A stretch of DNA of 22,035 nt from Thoreauomyces humboldtii (GCA_027596035.1 JADGJA010000350.1:1-22035), one strand, 5' to 3'; positions 1 through 8,773 are shown, numbered from the stretch's first letter. The notes: a model not told the origin generated them from the sequence alone. Numbers and translations: made by a program.

Positions 1-472
1 CCCCCCACCCGGGGCCGGCCCAAGAGAATCTCTGGAGGGAAAGAAGAACCTACGTTGAACTAAACAAGTCCAATAGGATGCGCATGAGTCGACGAGTCCG
101 TGGAGACAGCCGACTGCGGCTTGCCAGAGGGAGATGAGGTAGGATCTGAGCGAGCACTCACAAGCTTCTTTGGCACTGGGGTGACTCTGCCTGTCCGGAT
201 GCACGACCTTTTCGGTACAATAGGGGAATGGTGGGAATTAGGCTTTTCCACCGACTGACAGTCGGGCCGTTGCACTTGGCATCGGGTCGTCCCGATACTT
301 CTTCGCACTATACCTTGCTCCGCCTGAGATACGCTCTTCTGACTTGCTGGGTGGAAGCGTCTCGATCGACGCCAAGCCGCTTGTAGAAGTCCTCTTCGGA
401 AAGGATGAGAGAGATTAACCTCTGGTCCTCTGGGTCGAGTTGTGGGGATGAAGACGAGGAGGAAGGGGTCAT
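1..472 (-). CDS. J-domain co-chaperone, Hlj1/DNAJB12-like, 3' truncated by window edge
   Basis: J-domain proteins stimulate Hsp70 ATPase through an HPD motif. Reading the minus strand, ATG at 472-470 opens exon 1 (472-314, 53 codons): a Ser-rich start, then a J-domain helix I/II with EEDFYKRLGVDRDAS and QQVRRAYLRRSK. A 106-nt intron (313-208, GTATAG...AAAAG) leads to exon 2 (207-162), which reads VVHPDRQSHPSAKEA: HPD at about residues 56-58, with the spacing from helix II expected of the family. GTGAGT at 161 starts another intron. The next exon is unclear: an acceptor at 61/60 would continue FQRR, one near 114 would also stay open. The HPDxxSHPxAxEAF form resembles yeast Hlj1 and animal DNAJB12/14, ER-membrane J-proteins, but the C-terminal part with any membrane anchor lies outside the window. 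J-domain identity is firm; subfamily is inference. Confidence 0.8.
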
Positions 473-960
473 CCTATGCGGGAGGAACAGCTTTCATCCG
501 ACTATATCCCCCTTTGCGTGCGAGCTGGGCCTAAGTCCGAGAGGTATAGTGTATAGTACAGAAGTCCGAGGTGCTGACAACTTGACATGTCAACCGTCGA
601 GAACATGGGAATCGTACATGCACAGTACGGCGTGGCGTGGGAAACGGGCGGCAAGTGGCTGTGCAAGTCTTCACGTTTGTGTCGCCAAAGACACGTGTCA
701 GCCCCGAAAGATCGGTAAGGTTTTCTCCACGCTACTGTGTACTGTACATGCTATTGTCTCTTGGCAAATACTGAAGCTGTCAGCGTTAGAGCATACAATA
801 CAGTAGATACATAGATGTTGACGCTGGTCAACGATATGAATTCTTACCAGACCTGCTCCCGTATTCCACCGTCCTTCCCGATCGACCTGAACCAACCTGC
901 CATGCGAGGTATCCAGGTCTGCTACCGATGGACACCGCATGGCACAGGCTCTCGTCCTCA

Positions 961-1194
961 CCTTTCCTCTTCCCCTCTCCCCCCTCTGCGGGCCGACAGC
1001 CTGTAATTATTTGCGGAATCACCCTTCCCGTAGTTCCCGGCCACGAGATCCAGGAAGCGCTGTCCAAACCCTTTCTCTTCGTCCAGGCTGGTTTTCAAAC
1101 TTTGACCGAAACTTTGAGGAGCAGACCGGAGAACACCATAATCATCGTCGGAGAAGGCGAAGCAGTAGGTTGCTGCGAGCGTGGCCGACCAGCT
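961..1194 (-). CDS. Possible internal exon of an unrecognised minus-strand gene
   Basis: On the minus strand there is a 78-codon open frame with no start codon, bounded upstream by an acceptor-like GGGGGTAG and downstream by a donor-like AAAG|GTGAGG. Its translation looks protein-like: FSDDDYGVLRSAPQSFGQS, then LDEEKGFGQRFLDLVAGNYG, then a short RG-rich tail. A further piece joined through the acceptor at about 911-910 (ATGGCAG) would read LVQVDREGRWNTGAGL and end at a GTAAGA donor near 860. I do not recognise the family and could not find a convincing first exon upstream, where the diverged repeat lies. It could be a real small gene lying head-to-tail with the J-domain gene, a pseudogene remnant, or chance; the plus strand also has a long open frame here. 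Confidence 0.25.
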
Positions 1195-1383
1195 CTACCC
1201 CCTGTTTGAAACGTATGGATCACGATTTGGCTTGCTCCTATCGATTCGCACCTGGTATGGTACACCGTCCAGTACGACCGCCGTCCAAAGTCAAACCCTT
1301 CCCTTGCGAACTTGCAGGCAGAGAGAAGTATCCTTCTTCTGCACCTGTGCGCTTTGAAAACTTCCTCCAAGTGCCGGAAGAAA

Positions 1384-1664
1384 GTGCCAGGAGTGAATCC
1401 CTGTCGCTGGTACGATTTGCCACAGGTAACGACCATCTTCAAAGGCCCAAACAATTGCATATCCTTGCTGCTGTGGGTTTTTGCAATTGCTATCTGACGC
1501 GTGCTGATACTTTGAGCCGCCGGCTGCTGATATTGAGATCCCAAAACGGACTCAATTTCCAAGGCTGAATCTGGACGGGTGCGCGTCGGGTTGTCTCGGT
1601 TGCCATGCAGGCCTTTTGGAACAATGGAAATCGACCGACGAGCCGGACTTCTCGGACGTGGCAC
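1384..1664. repeat. Diverged dispersed repeat, copy A
   Basis: This segment aligns along its whole length with 3563-3833 in direct orientation, with several small indels. Strongly conserved blocks are the left edge (GTGCCAGGAGTGAA.CCCTGTC), a central GAGATCCCAAAAC, a GTCGGGTTGTC...CATGCAGGCCTT block, and the right edge (CGGACTTCTCGGACGTGGCAC). The outer ends are short inverted repeats (GTGCCA ... TGGCAC). No target-site duplication is evident and neither copy has a convincing ORF. It may be an old non-autonomous transposable element or a segmental duplicate of a promoter region. Confidence 0.8.
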
Positions 1665-1777
1665 ATGTGCCTTTGCCAATAGACCATCTGACTACTCCAC
1701 CTGACCATATATGGGCAACACCGTCATATTATACATGAAAATCCCCCAGTCCAATCCAAGCGTTCCAGCTGGATCGT

Positions 1778-2664
1778 CTACACGCGGGAGGGGTACAACA
1801 TCTGAAAAGATTGAAGGCGTTAGGTCACAGATACGAAGAAAGCACACACATCTCAGCTAAGCCTTACGATGCGGATGCTGGCCCCAAAGCTCTTGGGGGG
1901 GAGGTTGTGCCTGAACTTGGCCCGGACTACACCGTTAGTTCCGTGGGAGCGGGTGACGCGACCCCAGATAACGCGAATGCGGCTGCCGTCGATGATGCGC
2001 TTGGCCTTGTAAACGTAGGCGACACGCTTGCCGAGGTAGAAGTCGGTGTCCTCGGCGGTGCGAAGACCCTCGATCTGGAGCAGGGAAGTGTGCTCCTTCA
2101 CGTTGTGCTTGGCACGCTGGTAGCCGAGCACGCGGCCCTTAGCGTAGAGTCTACGACAAACGGGAAAGAGTCAGGGATGCTGGCTCCTCTTTCTCGTATT
2201 GTCCCCCAAGCCCAGTTGCTGAAAGACCGCGTAGTCCTCCGTCACGACCGTCCCCTGGCCGCGGTACGTCCCCCGACACTCCAATACTGCTATTTTCCAG
2301 CAGTCCGGCCTCGTCCTTCTCCTTGGAAGATAGCTACTGCTCCATTCGCCCACTTTGACGAGACGACGAACAGTTCAGAGCGTCCTCAGGAGTGTCTCCA
2401 AGATAACTTCGGAGCATCCCAGAAAGCATTGAGCGTTGAATGGTGGTTACTGGATGGCCTACGTCGTATTGATACCGAGTTGTATGCAGAGTCGCTGGTC
2501 ATGCCATGTCGTATTTCGTCCGTCCATTGTCCGGGACCCATCGATCAACCATCCATCCATCCATCCACTCATACATCAAGACTGAGCGTTCCCTCTGACT
2601 TTGGGCATAGTTCCTCCCTGGCATTGATGTCGGATACACACCTGTGGGGTCGGGTCTGGACCAT
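1778..2664 (-). CDS. RPL33: Cytosolic 60S ribosomal protein eL33 (L33/L35Ae)
   Basis: Structural protein of the large cytosolic ribosomal subunit. Three exons on the minus strand: exon 1 2664-2642 (MVQTRPH plus two bases of an Arg codon), exon 2 2150-1868 ([55 protein letters not shown]), exon 3 1801-1778 (MLYPSRV, stop). The total is 109 residues against 107 in yeast, and the start (M..RLYxKG) and end (RIMLYPS) both match the family, which supports the tiny terminal exons. Reading on without the last intron gives a false stop at 1853. Intron 1 is 491 nt (2641-2151), far longer than the other introns here; intron 2 is 66 nt (1867-1802). The ATG context is AACAATGG. The gene diverges from mitochondrial uS19 across a 242-bp shared promoter. 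Confidence 0.93.
2151..2641 (-). other. Long first intron of the eL33 gene
   Basis: At 491 nt this intron is three to ten times longer than the others in the window and lies right after a 23-nt first exon, the usual position of regulatory or snoRNA-carrying introns in ribosomal-protein genes. It contains a short CCAT microsatellite and a GC-rich segment near 2215-2290. I looked for paired box C (RUGAUGA) and D (CUGA) motifs on the minus strand and found D-like motifs but no good box C, so no snoRNA is called. Confidence 0.7.
2549..2567. repeat. Short CCAT microsatellite
   Basis: Four to five tandem CCAT units lie within intron 1 of the eL33 gene. It is a simple repeat with no evident function. 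Confidence 0.8.
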
Positions 2665-2689
2665 TGTTTCCTTGAGTCGCTGGTGGGTA

Positions 2690-2697
2690 GTGACTGT
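2690..2697 (-). promoter_or_regulatory. HomolD-like box upstream of eL33
   Basis: The minus strand carries CACAGTCAC here, including CAGTCAC, seven of the eight bases of the HomolD element (CAGTCACA/G) that replaces TATA in fission-yeast ribosomal-protein promoters. It lies about 26-33 bp upstream of the proposed eL33 ATG, which is close for a core promoter element. A chance match is possible. Confidence 0.35.
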
Positions 2698-2759
2698 GTG
2701 AGGGCGGGAAAGAGCAAGACGATAGGGGACATGGCCGACCATCACTGCCTGCTTCTCAG

Positions 2760-2770
2760 CCCTAACCCTA
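2760..2770. promoter_or_regulatory. Telomere-like box (CCCTAACCCTA) between two ribosomal-protein genes
   Basis: Two TTAGGG-type units in tandem (minus strand TAGGGTTAGGG) lie 96 bp upstream of the eL33 ATG and 137 bp upstream of the mitochondrial uS19 ATG. In several fungi such boxes bind Myb-type Tbf1/Teb1 factors and drive ribosomal-protein genes; the similar HomolE element of fission yeast is ACCCTACCCT. An identical 11-mer occurs in the LCB1 promoter. Confidence 0.6.
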
Positions 2771-2906
2771 GGGACGTCTTCGTCCATTCCTTACCGGTAA
2801 GTACTGTACCTGTATCAATCAGAAAGCCAGTCATCACAAACATCGACGCAGAGTCGTTACCACCTTGGACGCGCCGCCCGTCCGACCGCTTCTGCATCGA
2901 TTCATC

Positions 2907-3158
2907 ATGGTCCGCGCAATGTGGAAAGGTCCCTTCATTGTGCCTCTGCCAAAGGTGGCTCCAGGGGAAGCCATCCAGACCACCGCTCGTTCGGCAACGA
3001 TCACCCCAGGTCACATCAACAAGCGATTCCTTGTCCACACCGGCAACTGTTACGTTCCCGTCGTCGTCACTGAACAAATGGTCGGTCGTAAACTCGGAGA
3101 GTTCGCTTTCACGAGGAAAGCATTCTCGTTCAGGAAAAAGGACGACAAGAAGCGGTAG
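2907..3158 (+). CDS. RSM19: Mitochondrial 37S ribosomal protein uS19m (Rsm19-like)
   Basis: Protein of the mitochondrial small subunit head. It is a single exon of 83 codons from an ATG in good context (TCATCATGG). The sequence has the uS19 signature in order: WKGPFIVPLP near the N-terminus, TTARSATITP, a central VHTGNCYVPVVVTEQMVG, and the C-terminal GRKLGEFAFTRKAFSFRKK with a basic tail. Length and sequence are closer to mitochondrial Rsm19 (91 residues in yeast) than to cytosolic uS19/S15. No separate cleavable presequence is visible; the frame stays open upstream to about 2865 without another ATG, so import may use an internal or basic N-terminal signal. It shares a divergent promoter with eL33, a cytosolic ribosomal-protein gene. 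Confidence 0.92.
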   Translation: MVRAMWKGPFIVPLPKVAPGEAIQTTARSATITPGHINKRFLVHTGNCYVPVVVTEQMVGRKLGEFAFTRKAFSFRKKDDKKR

Positions 3159-3987
3159 TGGGGACGACGACCGGATCATCCGAATCCCGTCCCTTCTTCC
3201 AAAGCTATGCTGTCGCTTCGGCGGCGTTTGGCAGTTACCAGGTCAGATCAGGACGCATTTGTTCCTTGATCTTCCCACCTGCGTTCACTCTCTCGCGTTT
3301 CTGCGCACCCTGCCGAACACGAAGTGATTGGAACCACCTACCTTCACTCTTCGACGCTCGCATTCCATGCCAACCTTTCTTATCGACAAACACGCATCGC
3401 CTCCCGTTTTCTTGCGCCTCGGTAGTGTTGCATAGTGTTGTGACCACGAAGGCACTTTGTTCTTTTTGATCAATATAAATTAACACAACTGCTGGAATAC
3501 GGCACCCTAGCTACCACGTCAAACACTTTCATGGATGTGAAAAGCCAAGCAATGTAGGCGGAGTGCCAGGAGTGAAACCCTGTCGCTGGCGCGGGTAACG
3601 AACATTTCTGAAGGTTAAAACGCACGCATATCATTGGTGCTGTGGGTTCTTCAATTGGGATATGACGCTTTCTGATACTCAGCCGGCAGCCGGTAGATTG
3701 GCTGCTGACCTTGAGATCCCAAAACCGACTTAATTTCCCAGGCTTCAGTCTGGACGGCGGCGTCGGGTTGTCATGCAGGCCTTCGGGGAAAAAAACAATA
3801 CACGTCATGAGGCGGACTTCTCGGACGTGGCACGTGGGCAATGGAACGAACGCGTCGAATTTACACGCACACCACCATCGTTCTTCTTCCGCTTCCGCGT
3901 GCTTGTTTATAAAGTCGAAGCAGATCACCACAAGGCCGCCGATCCAATTTCAGATTCTCACCCGTCTTCCACCACCCCTCTCAAAAC
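3159..3987. other. Spacer between uS19m and the MAPEG gene
   Basis: About 830 bp. The first 300 bp are presumably the uS19m 3' UTR and terminator region; an AT-rich patch (TTGATCAATATAAATTAA) lies at 3467-3484. Repeat copy B occupies 3563-3833, ending about 155 bp before the MGST3-like start codon, so it may form part of that gene's promoter. No gene is supported on either strand. Confidence 0.5.
3563..3833. repeat. Diverged dispersed repeat, copy B
   Basis: Direct-orientation partner of 1384-1664, 2.2 kb away, with matching left (GTGCCAGGAGTGAAACCCTGTC) and right (CGGACTTCTCGGACGTGGCAC) edges and shared internal blocks separated by small indels. The two copies bracket the eL33/uS19m gene pair. 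Similarity fades sharply outside the edges, apart from a weak GCAATGGA-like stretch on the right. Confidence 0.8.
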
Positions 3988-4715
3988 ATGCCTGTCTCTC
4001 TTCTCGGCCTCAGCGCCGGTCTCACCCCGGAACACGGATATGTGAGCAATGCAGACTCAAAGTTCCCACGGGGTTTCTTTCACATGTCTAACTCGCGCTC
4101 TCTTTCTAAGGTCGCTGGCGTTGCGTTTTCAAGTGTTCTCCTTCTGCAGTACCTCTCTTTCAAGGCCGGAGGCTTGAGGAAAAAGGCGAACGTACCCTAC
4201 CCTTACCTCTACGCCGAGAAGGCCGCTGTTCTGGCAGACAACACCGGTACGCTTTGCAGTACCTCGCGTTCAAAGCCGGAAGCCTGAAGAATGGAGAAGG
4301 GGGCGAACATGTCATATCGTTCCATTGCGGAACTGTATGGATACTTGTGCTCATGTTTTCTTCTTCCGGGGGCTTTAGGAATCGTCAACAAGTACAATTG
4401 TCACCAGCGCGCCCATCAGAACACACTCGAAAACTATCCGAGCTTCCTTGTTCTCCTTGGGCTTTCGGGGCTGCGGTTCCCTGTCGTCTCGGCCATTGGC
4501 GGAGCGGTGTTTCTTCTGGGCAGGGTTTTCTATGCCCGAGTAAGTCGGCTAAGATGACCTACTTTCTTCTTCGAAACTTATGTTTTGTGTTCCTTCAGGG
4601 CTATTCCACCGGGAATCCTGAGAAGCGCATGCAGGGGACGTTCGGCTACCTGGGCTTTATCGCTCTTCTCGGCGGATCGGTGGCTACGATTGCTGGGCTG
4701 ATTATGGGATGGTAA
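3988..4715 (+). CDS. MAPEG family protein, microsomal glutathione S-transferase 3-like
   Basis: Integral membrane MAPEG enzyme, expected in the ER or outer mitochondrial membrane, where MGST3 relatives conjugate glutathione or reduce lipid hydroperoxides. Four exons: 3988-4041, 4111-4246, 4379-4539, 4599-4715, with introns of 69, 132 and 59 nt, giving 155 residues (human MGST3 152). In order: a short N-terminus ending EHGY, TM1 (VAGVAFSSVLLLQYLSF), a basic loop into NVPYPYLYAEK, the MAPEG core NKYNCHQRAHQNTLENYPSF (about residues 67-86), TM2-TM3 with GRVFYARGYSTGNPEKR, and TM4 ending in LIMGW. The invariant RAHQNTLE is intact. Intron 2 contains a degraded duplicate of exon 2. Phases 0, 1 and 0 join cleanly, so the model is firm apart from possible alternative use of the duplicate. 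Confidence 0.92.
4255..4330 (+). repeat. Decayed copy of MGST3-like exon 2 inside intron 2
   Basis: Positions 4255-4291 repeat 4145-4181 (exon 2) at an offset of exactly 110 bp with 31 of 37 bases identical. At protein level the exon reads QYLSFKAGGL and the copy QYLAFKAGSL. Later, GGCGAACGT of the exon is echoed by GGCGAACAT at 4302-4310. Indels put the tail of the copy in another frame, which stays open without splicing into exon 3. It is a tandem duplication remnant, or less likely a usable alternative exon. Confidence 0.75.
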
Positions 4716-5130
4716 ACGTAGACATGTGGCTCGGAACACACCGAAGCAATCTTCTCGTGACAATCGTCGGTGATTCTTCAGCATAAATATCAGACTTTAA
4801 GATCTCACTATAGCCGTTGAAAGGCACATCGGATACCTTCAGCTGTCGCAACATGAGAGCGATCATCTTGCGGTAACGGGGTAACGGTGGGCTCCCCAGC
4901 GTGGCTGTGTTCTTGAACGCGTCCAGGCTGAGCACTTCAGCACTTCAGCACGCCCAAAGGACCTGCTCGCGGGCCGTTGCCGGAAACTCGCCAAGGCTCA
5001 AAGGAGCGCAAGTAAAACCGGCGTATGTCCTGTAAGGTCGCCGACGCAATCCGTTATCAGACATATCATAGTTACTTTAGCGACATCGTTCAAACCAAGA
5101 AGTCTAAATCTCTCTCCCTGGCCAACGACC
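4716..5130. other. Spacer upstream of the ABCG gene
   Basis: 415 bp holding the 3' region of the MAPEG gene and the promoter of the ABCG gene. The visible structure is a short tandem repeat (AGCACTTC units at 4930-4948) and paired GGTAACGG motifs near 4870-4887. No gene, TATA box or RNA was recognised. Confidence 0.4.
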
Positions 5131-8100
5131 ATGCGTTTACCGATTCCCTTGCTGCCGTCACTTACTTCTGCCATCTTCTTCTACGGGACCTGGCCACCAG
5201 CCACAGCGCAGACGGTGGACATTGACCAGTGGATTTCCGCTCATCGTTGGACCCCGTCGTCGCAATCTTCAGTTGTCTCCGCTGCGCCGTCGCCTCCTTT
5301 CTTGCCCGTCGCGGCTTTCCCGGGAGCCGTAGAGTTGCCGCCCACAAGTCTCTCGAGCTTTCCTGCGTCTGCATCGCAGGCTCCTCTTGCATTTCCGGAG
5401 CCCAGCAACCTTCCTTTGGTGGGAAGCGTCAGCGCCGCTGACATTTCGCCTGTTGGAGGGGATGCAACTCCAACCCCCGCCGCTTTCGACCTCAACTCGA
5501 GCATCGATGATCCAAATAGCCTCACGAATCAAGCCTTCGATAATGCACTGGACGCTTACACCTCGAATGCTACCGCGGTAAAGCAAGAGGTGGCTTCGAT
5601 GCCTCCGGAGCGGAAAGCAAATGCGCTCCTCCTTGCGGCTGCTGTCATCGATACCTCCGTCTTCCCGACGGTAATCGCGTATGACGGCCCTCTAAATTGC
5701 TCCTTCATTCGTGCCAATTGGACTTGTACATCAGGGTTGGTCTATTTCGTGTGTTGATGGGAATGACCGTATGCTCACGCAATAAACAGTTACTTCTGCC
5801 AGTCACCTGCGGATGCTGGGAACGCCACTGTGCCACCATCTATAGGCAACAAGTGCCCCCCTGGATTTCTGTGCCCAGCGGACACCTATCAGCCCGTCTA
5901 CTGCTGCGCAGGTAGGGCTTTTGCCGCGCAAGTTGAAGAAGGAACTGGAAGCTGATTTTTGATGTAGGCTTCTATTGTCCGACACCCTCACAAGTGTTTG
6001 TCTGCCCTGCCGACCATTGGTGTCCTATGGGCACAGTCACACCGCTTTCCTGCTCTTTCCTTGCTTACTGTCCGAAGGGGACTAAGTCGGCTGTACGTTT
6101 CGGTGTTGTTATCTTTCTCGTTGCTTCGTTCATGTCGGTCATGCTCTTCTTCGAGTTACGGCGCTGGATGATTGGCAGACGCAATGCAAAGTACAGCAAG
6201 CGGCTGGACCGCTCTGTGGATGCGAAGGAAGCAAAAGCAGCCGCCGAAGCGCTCGAAAAGGGGTCGTCGACGGGTACGCTACTTGACGATGATTCTTTGC
6301 AATACGACGTTGCAAAGTCTGCACCCCCGCCCAGCATGGCGGAGGGTCAGCAAAGTTTCGATATCGAATTCGAAAACCTCGGATTGATGCTTGCCACCGG
6401 CACTGAGATCATGAGGGTGCGGCAGTAGTTGGGGTTCGAGACTAGCGGCCACTTGCTAACCTTTTTGTGAAACAGGGTGTCACTGGCTCGCTTAAAGCTG
6501 GAAAGCTTACAGCGGTTATGGGTCCTTCAGGCGCAGGAAAAACCACATTTGTTTCCCTACTCACCGGCAAAGCCAAGAGGACTGACGGCATTGTCCGAAT
6601 CAACGGAGTCGAAGAGGAGCTTTCCCACTACCGAAAGCTCATTGGATTCGTGCCACAAGAGGATATCATGCTGCGCGAGCTTACCGTCAGAGATATCTTG
6701 ATGGTAAAGGCTTTTGTACCCAAGTGGCAGCGACAATCAATGACCACTTCCGCTCCTTTTAGCACTCCGCTTTGATGCGCTTGCCTACCAACTGGGTAAG
6801 CCGGCTACTGCTGTCATCAAATGCCACTTGCAATGTACTCACGCAGGGATTTCCACAGTCAAACAAGCGCAAGAAGGATCTTGTTCTCGATACCCTCGCC
6901 TTCCTTGGTCTCGAGAATATCATGAACAGCATCGTTGGAGATGAGGTCACTCGTGGCATTTCTGGAGGGCAAAGAAAACGGGTCAACATCGGCATGGAAT
7001 TGGTTGCGGCTCCCGTCTGCCTGATGCTGGATGAACCTACGTCCGGGTTGGACAGCGCTACCTCCTTCGAAGTCTGCAAGCTCCTGCACACCATTGCACG
7101 AGAGCAGCGAATGACCATTGCAGCCGTCGTCCATTCGCCGTCTCCTACTGCGTTCGAGCAATTTGACGATCTTCTACTTCTTGGGAAAGGGGGTCGAACG
7201 GTGTATATGGGACCGCGGGATAGGGCAGCCAAGTATTTCGAGAGCATAGGCTTCGAGAACTACCATGGTACGTATCATCAACCGAGCGGAGCGCAGACGA
7301 GCGGAATGTTAAAGTTCACGGTTGTTTCCAGGTGTCAGCGAGTCTGATTTTTTTATGGACGTTGCTACTGGTCGAATCCCCTGCTCTAAAAGCAAAAACT
7401 TCAAACCTCCGATGCTATTCACGTGCTGGGAACGTTTCGTCGCCGGAGAGGATCCAGCTTCAGGACTCGTTGACAAGGACACCATGTTGAGACGCAAGAA
7501 GACGGTCCTGGCGAAAATGGCCAGGAAATCGAAGTTCCTTGAAACCGTCGCATCAAGCTTGGCCTCGTCCCAAGAGTACTGGAACGACGTGGGCGACGAG
7601 GCTTTGACAACCTTCAGACAGCTTCTTCGTCGGGATCCGGTCAGATCGACTCCAAATTCCCTTCAAGTATTCTACCTTTGCTATGTGCGGGCGTGTACAC
7701 AGGTGAGGCTTGATTCACTTTGAAGTGTTCGCAAGTACGTCGTACTTACTAGCCCGTGCAGCTTTATCGCAGTCGAGGCCGGTTTTGGTTTGATCAGATC
7801 ATCCATCTGCTTTGTGGCATTTTCATATCCGTGAGTTGACGATAGATCCGAACTCCCTCACTACGGTAAAAGATGGGTTCTGACTAGCATTCTGCAGGTT
7901 GCCTGTTATAGCAACGATTACGCCGGTTTGTATCCGCACAACGTTTGCGCCATTGCCCCCCCTGTTCTCGGTCGCGGACTTGGCTGTTCCAAAGCGATCG
8001 ACAAGCTTTCCCCCAGCGGCATGTTCATTTCGCTGGGGGTTCTCTTCGCTGGGGTTACAGTGGGCGGATCCACGTTCGGACTCGAGCGTGTGGTGTACTG

Positions 8101-8715
8101 GCGCGACACCGCTGCCGGCATGCCCACCCTGCCGTACTTCTTTGCGAAGTGGACGGCTGATCTCCCCAGAATGATTTTAGCCTCGATCATGTTCACCTCC
8201 TCCCTCGTACTGTTGTGTCCGTATCACTCGGAGCTTTGGGATATTGCGGTCTTGGTTGCAACACTTTACTTTGCTGCGTTTTCGATGGGTAAGTGTAGAG
8301 CGACCTGGATCAAAAAGGAGGACAACGCTGATCATTGATCCATTGACCAGGTTACTTTCTGTCGGCCATGCTCCGGCCGCCTTCTGTTCCCCTGGCGACG
8401 ACAGGGTTCGTACTTCTTTGGGCGATGCTTCTGGGAGGGGCGACTCCAGACTTCCTGGATGTGCAGACGAAATCGATGTACGACGCATTTAGGTGGCTCT
8501 GGTCCATTTCCGCCCCTCGGTGGACCATCGAGGCGTGGTACATCAAGGAGGCTGTTGCCAGACCCTGGGCGGAGCTGCATGATCTGCCGCTAGGGCACGC
8601 GTACGATCGAAACAATTACGGCACCGCGTTGACGAACGTTGTGCTTATTGGCATCGGATGGGCCGTGTTAGCGATTGTCGGCTTGAAGTTGGTGAACAGG
8701 GAGAAACAGAAGTAG
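5131..8715 (+). CDS. ABCG-family half-transporter with N-terminal luminal Cys-rich domain
   Basis: ATP-driven membrane exporter of the ABCG/White class. Ten exons: 5131-5735, 5790-5911, 5968-6416, 6476-6703, 6763-6795, 6859(or 6847)-7267, 7332-7702, 7762-7830, 7898-8288, 8351-8715; about 1013 residues. Order: signal peptide (residues 1 to about 27), a Ser/Pro-rich stretch, a Cys-rich luminal region with CPPGFLCPA- and YCPTPSQVFVCPA-like repeats (about 200-290), one TM (GVVIFLVASFMSVMLFF), a cytosolic linker, then the nucleotide-binding domain: Walker A GPSGAGKTT (about 408-416), Q-loop GFVPQED, signature ISGGQRKR (about 513), Walker B CLMLDEPTSGLDS, and H-loop VVHSPS. C-terminal TMs follow (FISLGVLFAGVTVGG, ILASIMFTSSLVLL, last TM near ALTNVVLIGIGWAVLAIVG). 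The layout matches plant AtABCG24/28 and yeast Adp1 relatives; substrate unknown. It should work as a dimer. Confidence 0.92.
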
Positions 8716-8773
8716 GATAGAAAACCTTCCAGAAACACATACTGCACAAACATCTGGATACCCGAAATCTTCA

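Larger units (their letters stand above)
473..1777. other. Gene-poor spacer upstream of the J-domain gene
   Basis: This 1.3 kb lies between the start of the J-domain gene and the 3' end of the eL33 gene. It holds one copy of a diverged repeat (1384-1664) and a possible minus-strand exon (961-1194), listed separately. Short inverted motifs built on TGTAC and CATGCA occur around 610-755. Long open frames exist on both strands across 939-1679 but overlap each other and the repeat, show no family I recognise, and are not supported as genes. No tRNA or other RNA gene was seen. Confidence 0.5.

Noticed and set aside
939..1568. 209-codon plus-strand open frame, with a 194-codon frame opposite (1095-1679)
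   Set aside because: The two overlap, both run into repeat copy A, composition is Arg/Ser/Pro-rich, and no domain is recognisable.
1853..1855. Apparent stop of eL33 giving a C-terminus RIVRLS
   Set aside because: GTAAGG at 1867 is a donor; splicing to 1801 restores the conserved RIMLYPS ending.
2220..2400. Box C/D snoRNA in eL33 intron 1
   Set aside because: CTGA motifs are present, but no good RTGATGA box or closing stem was found on the minus strand.
1811..2701. 296-codon plus-strand frame opposite eL33
   Set aside because: Antisense shadow of a highly conserved ribosomal-protein gene and its intron.
2760..2770. Telomere end or interstitial telomere array
   Set aside because: Only two repeat units, inside a promoter, at both places; the contig ends are poly-G/C rather than telomeric.
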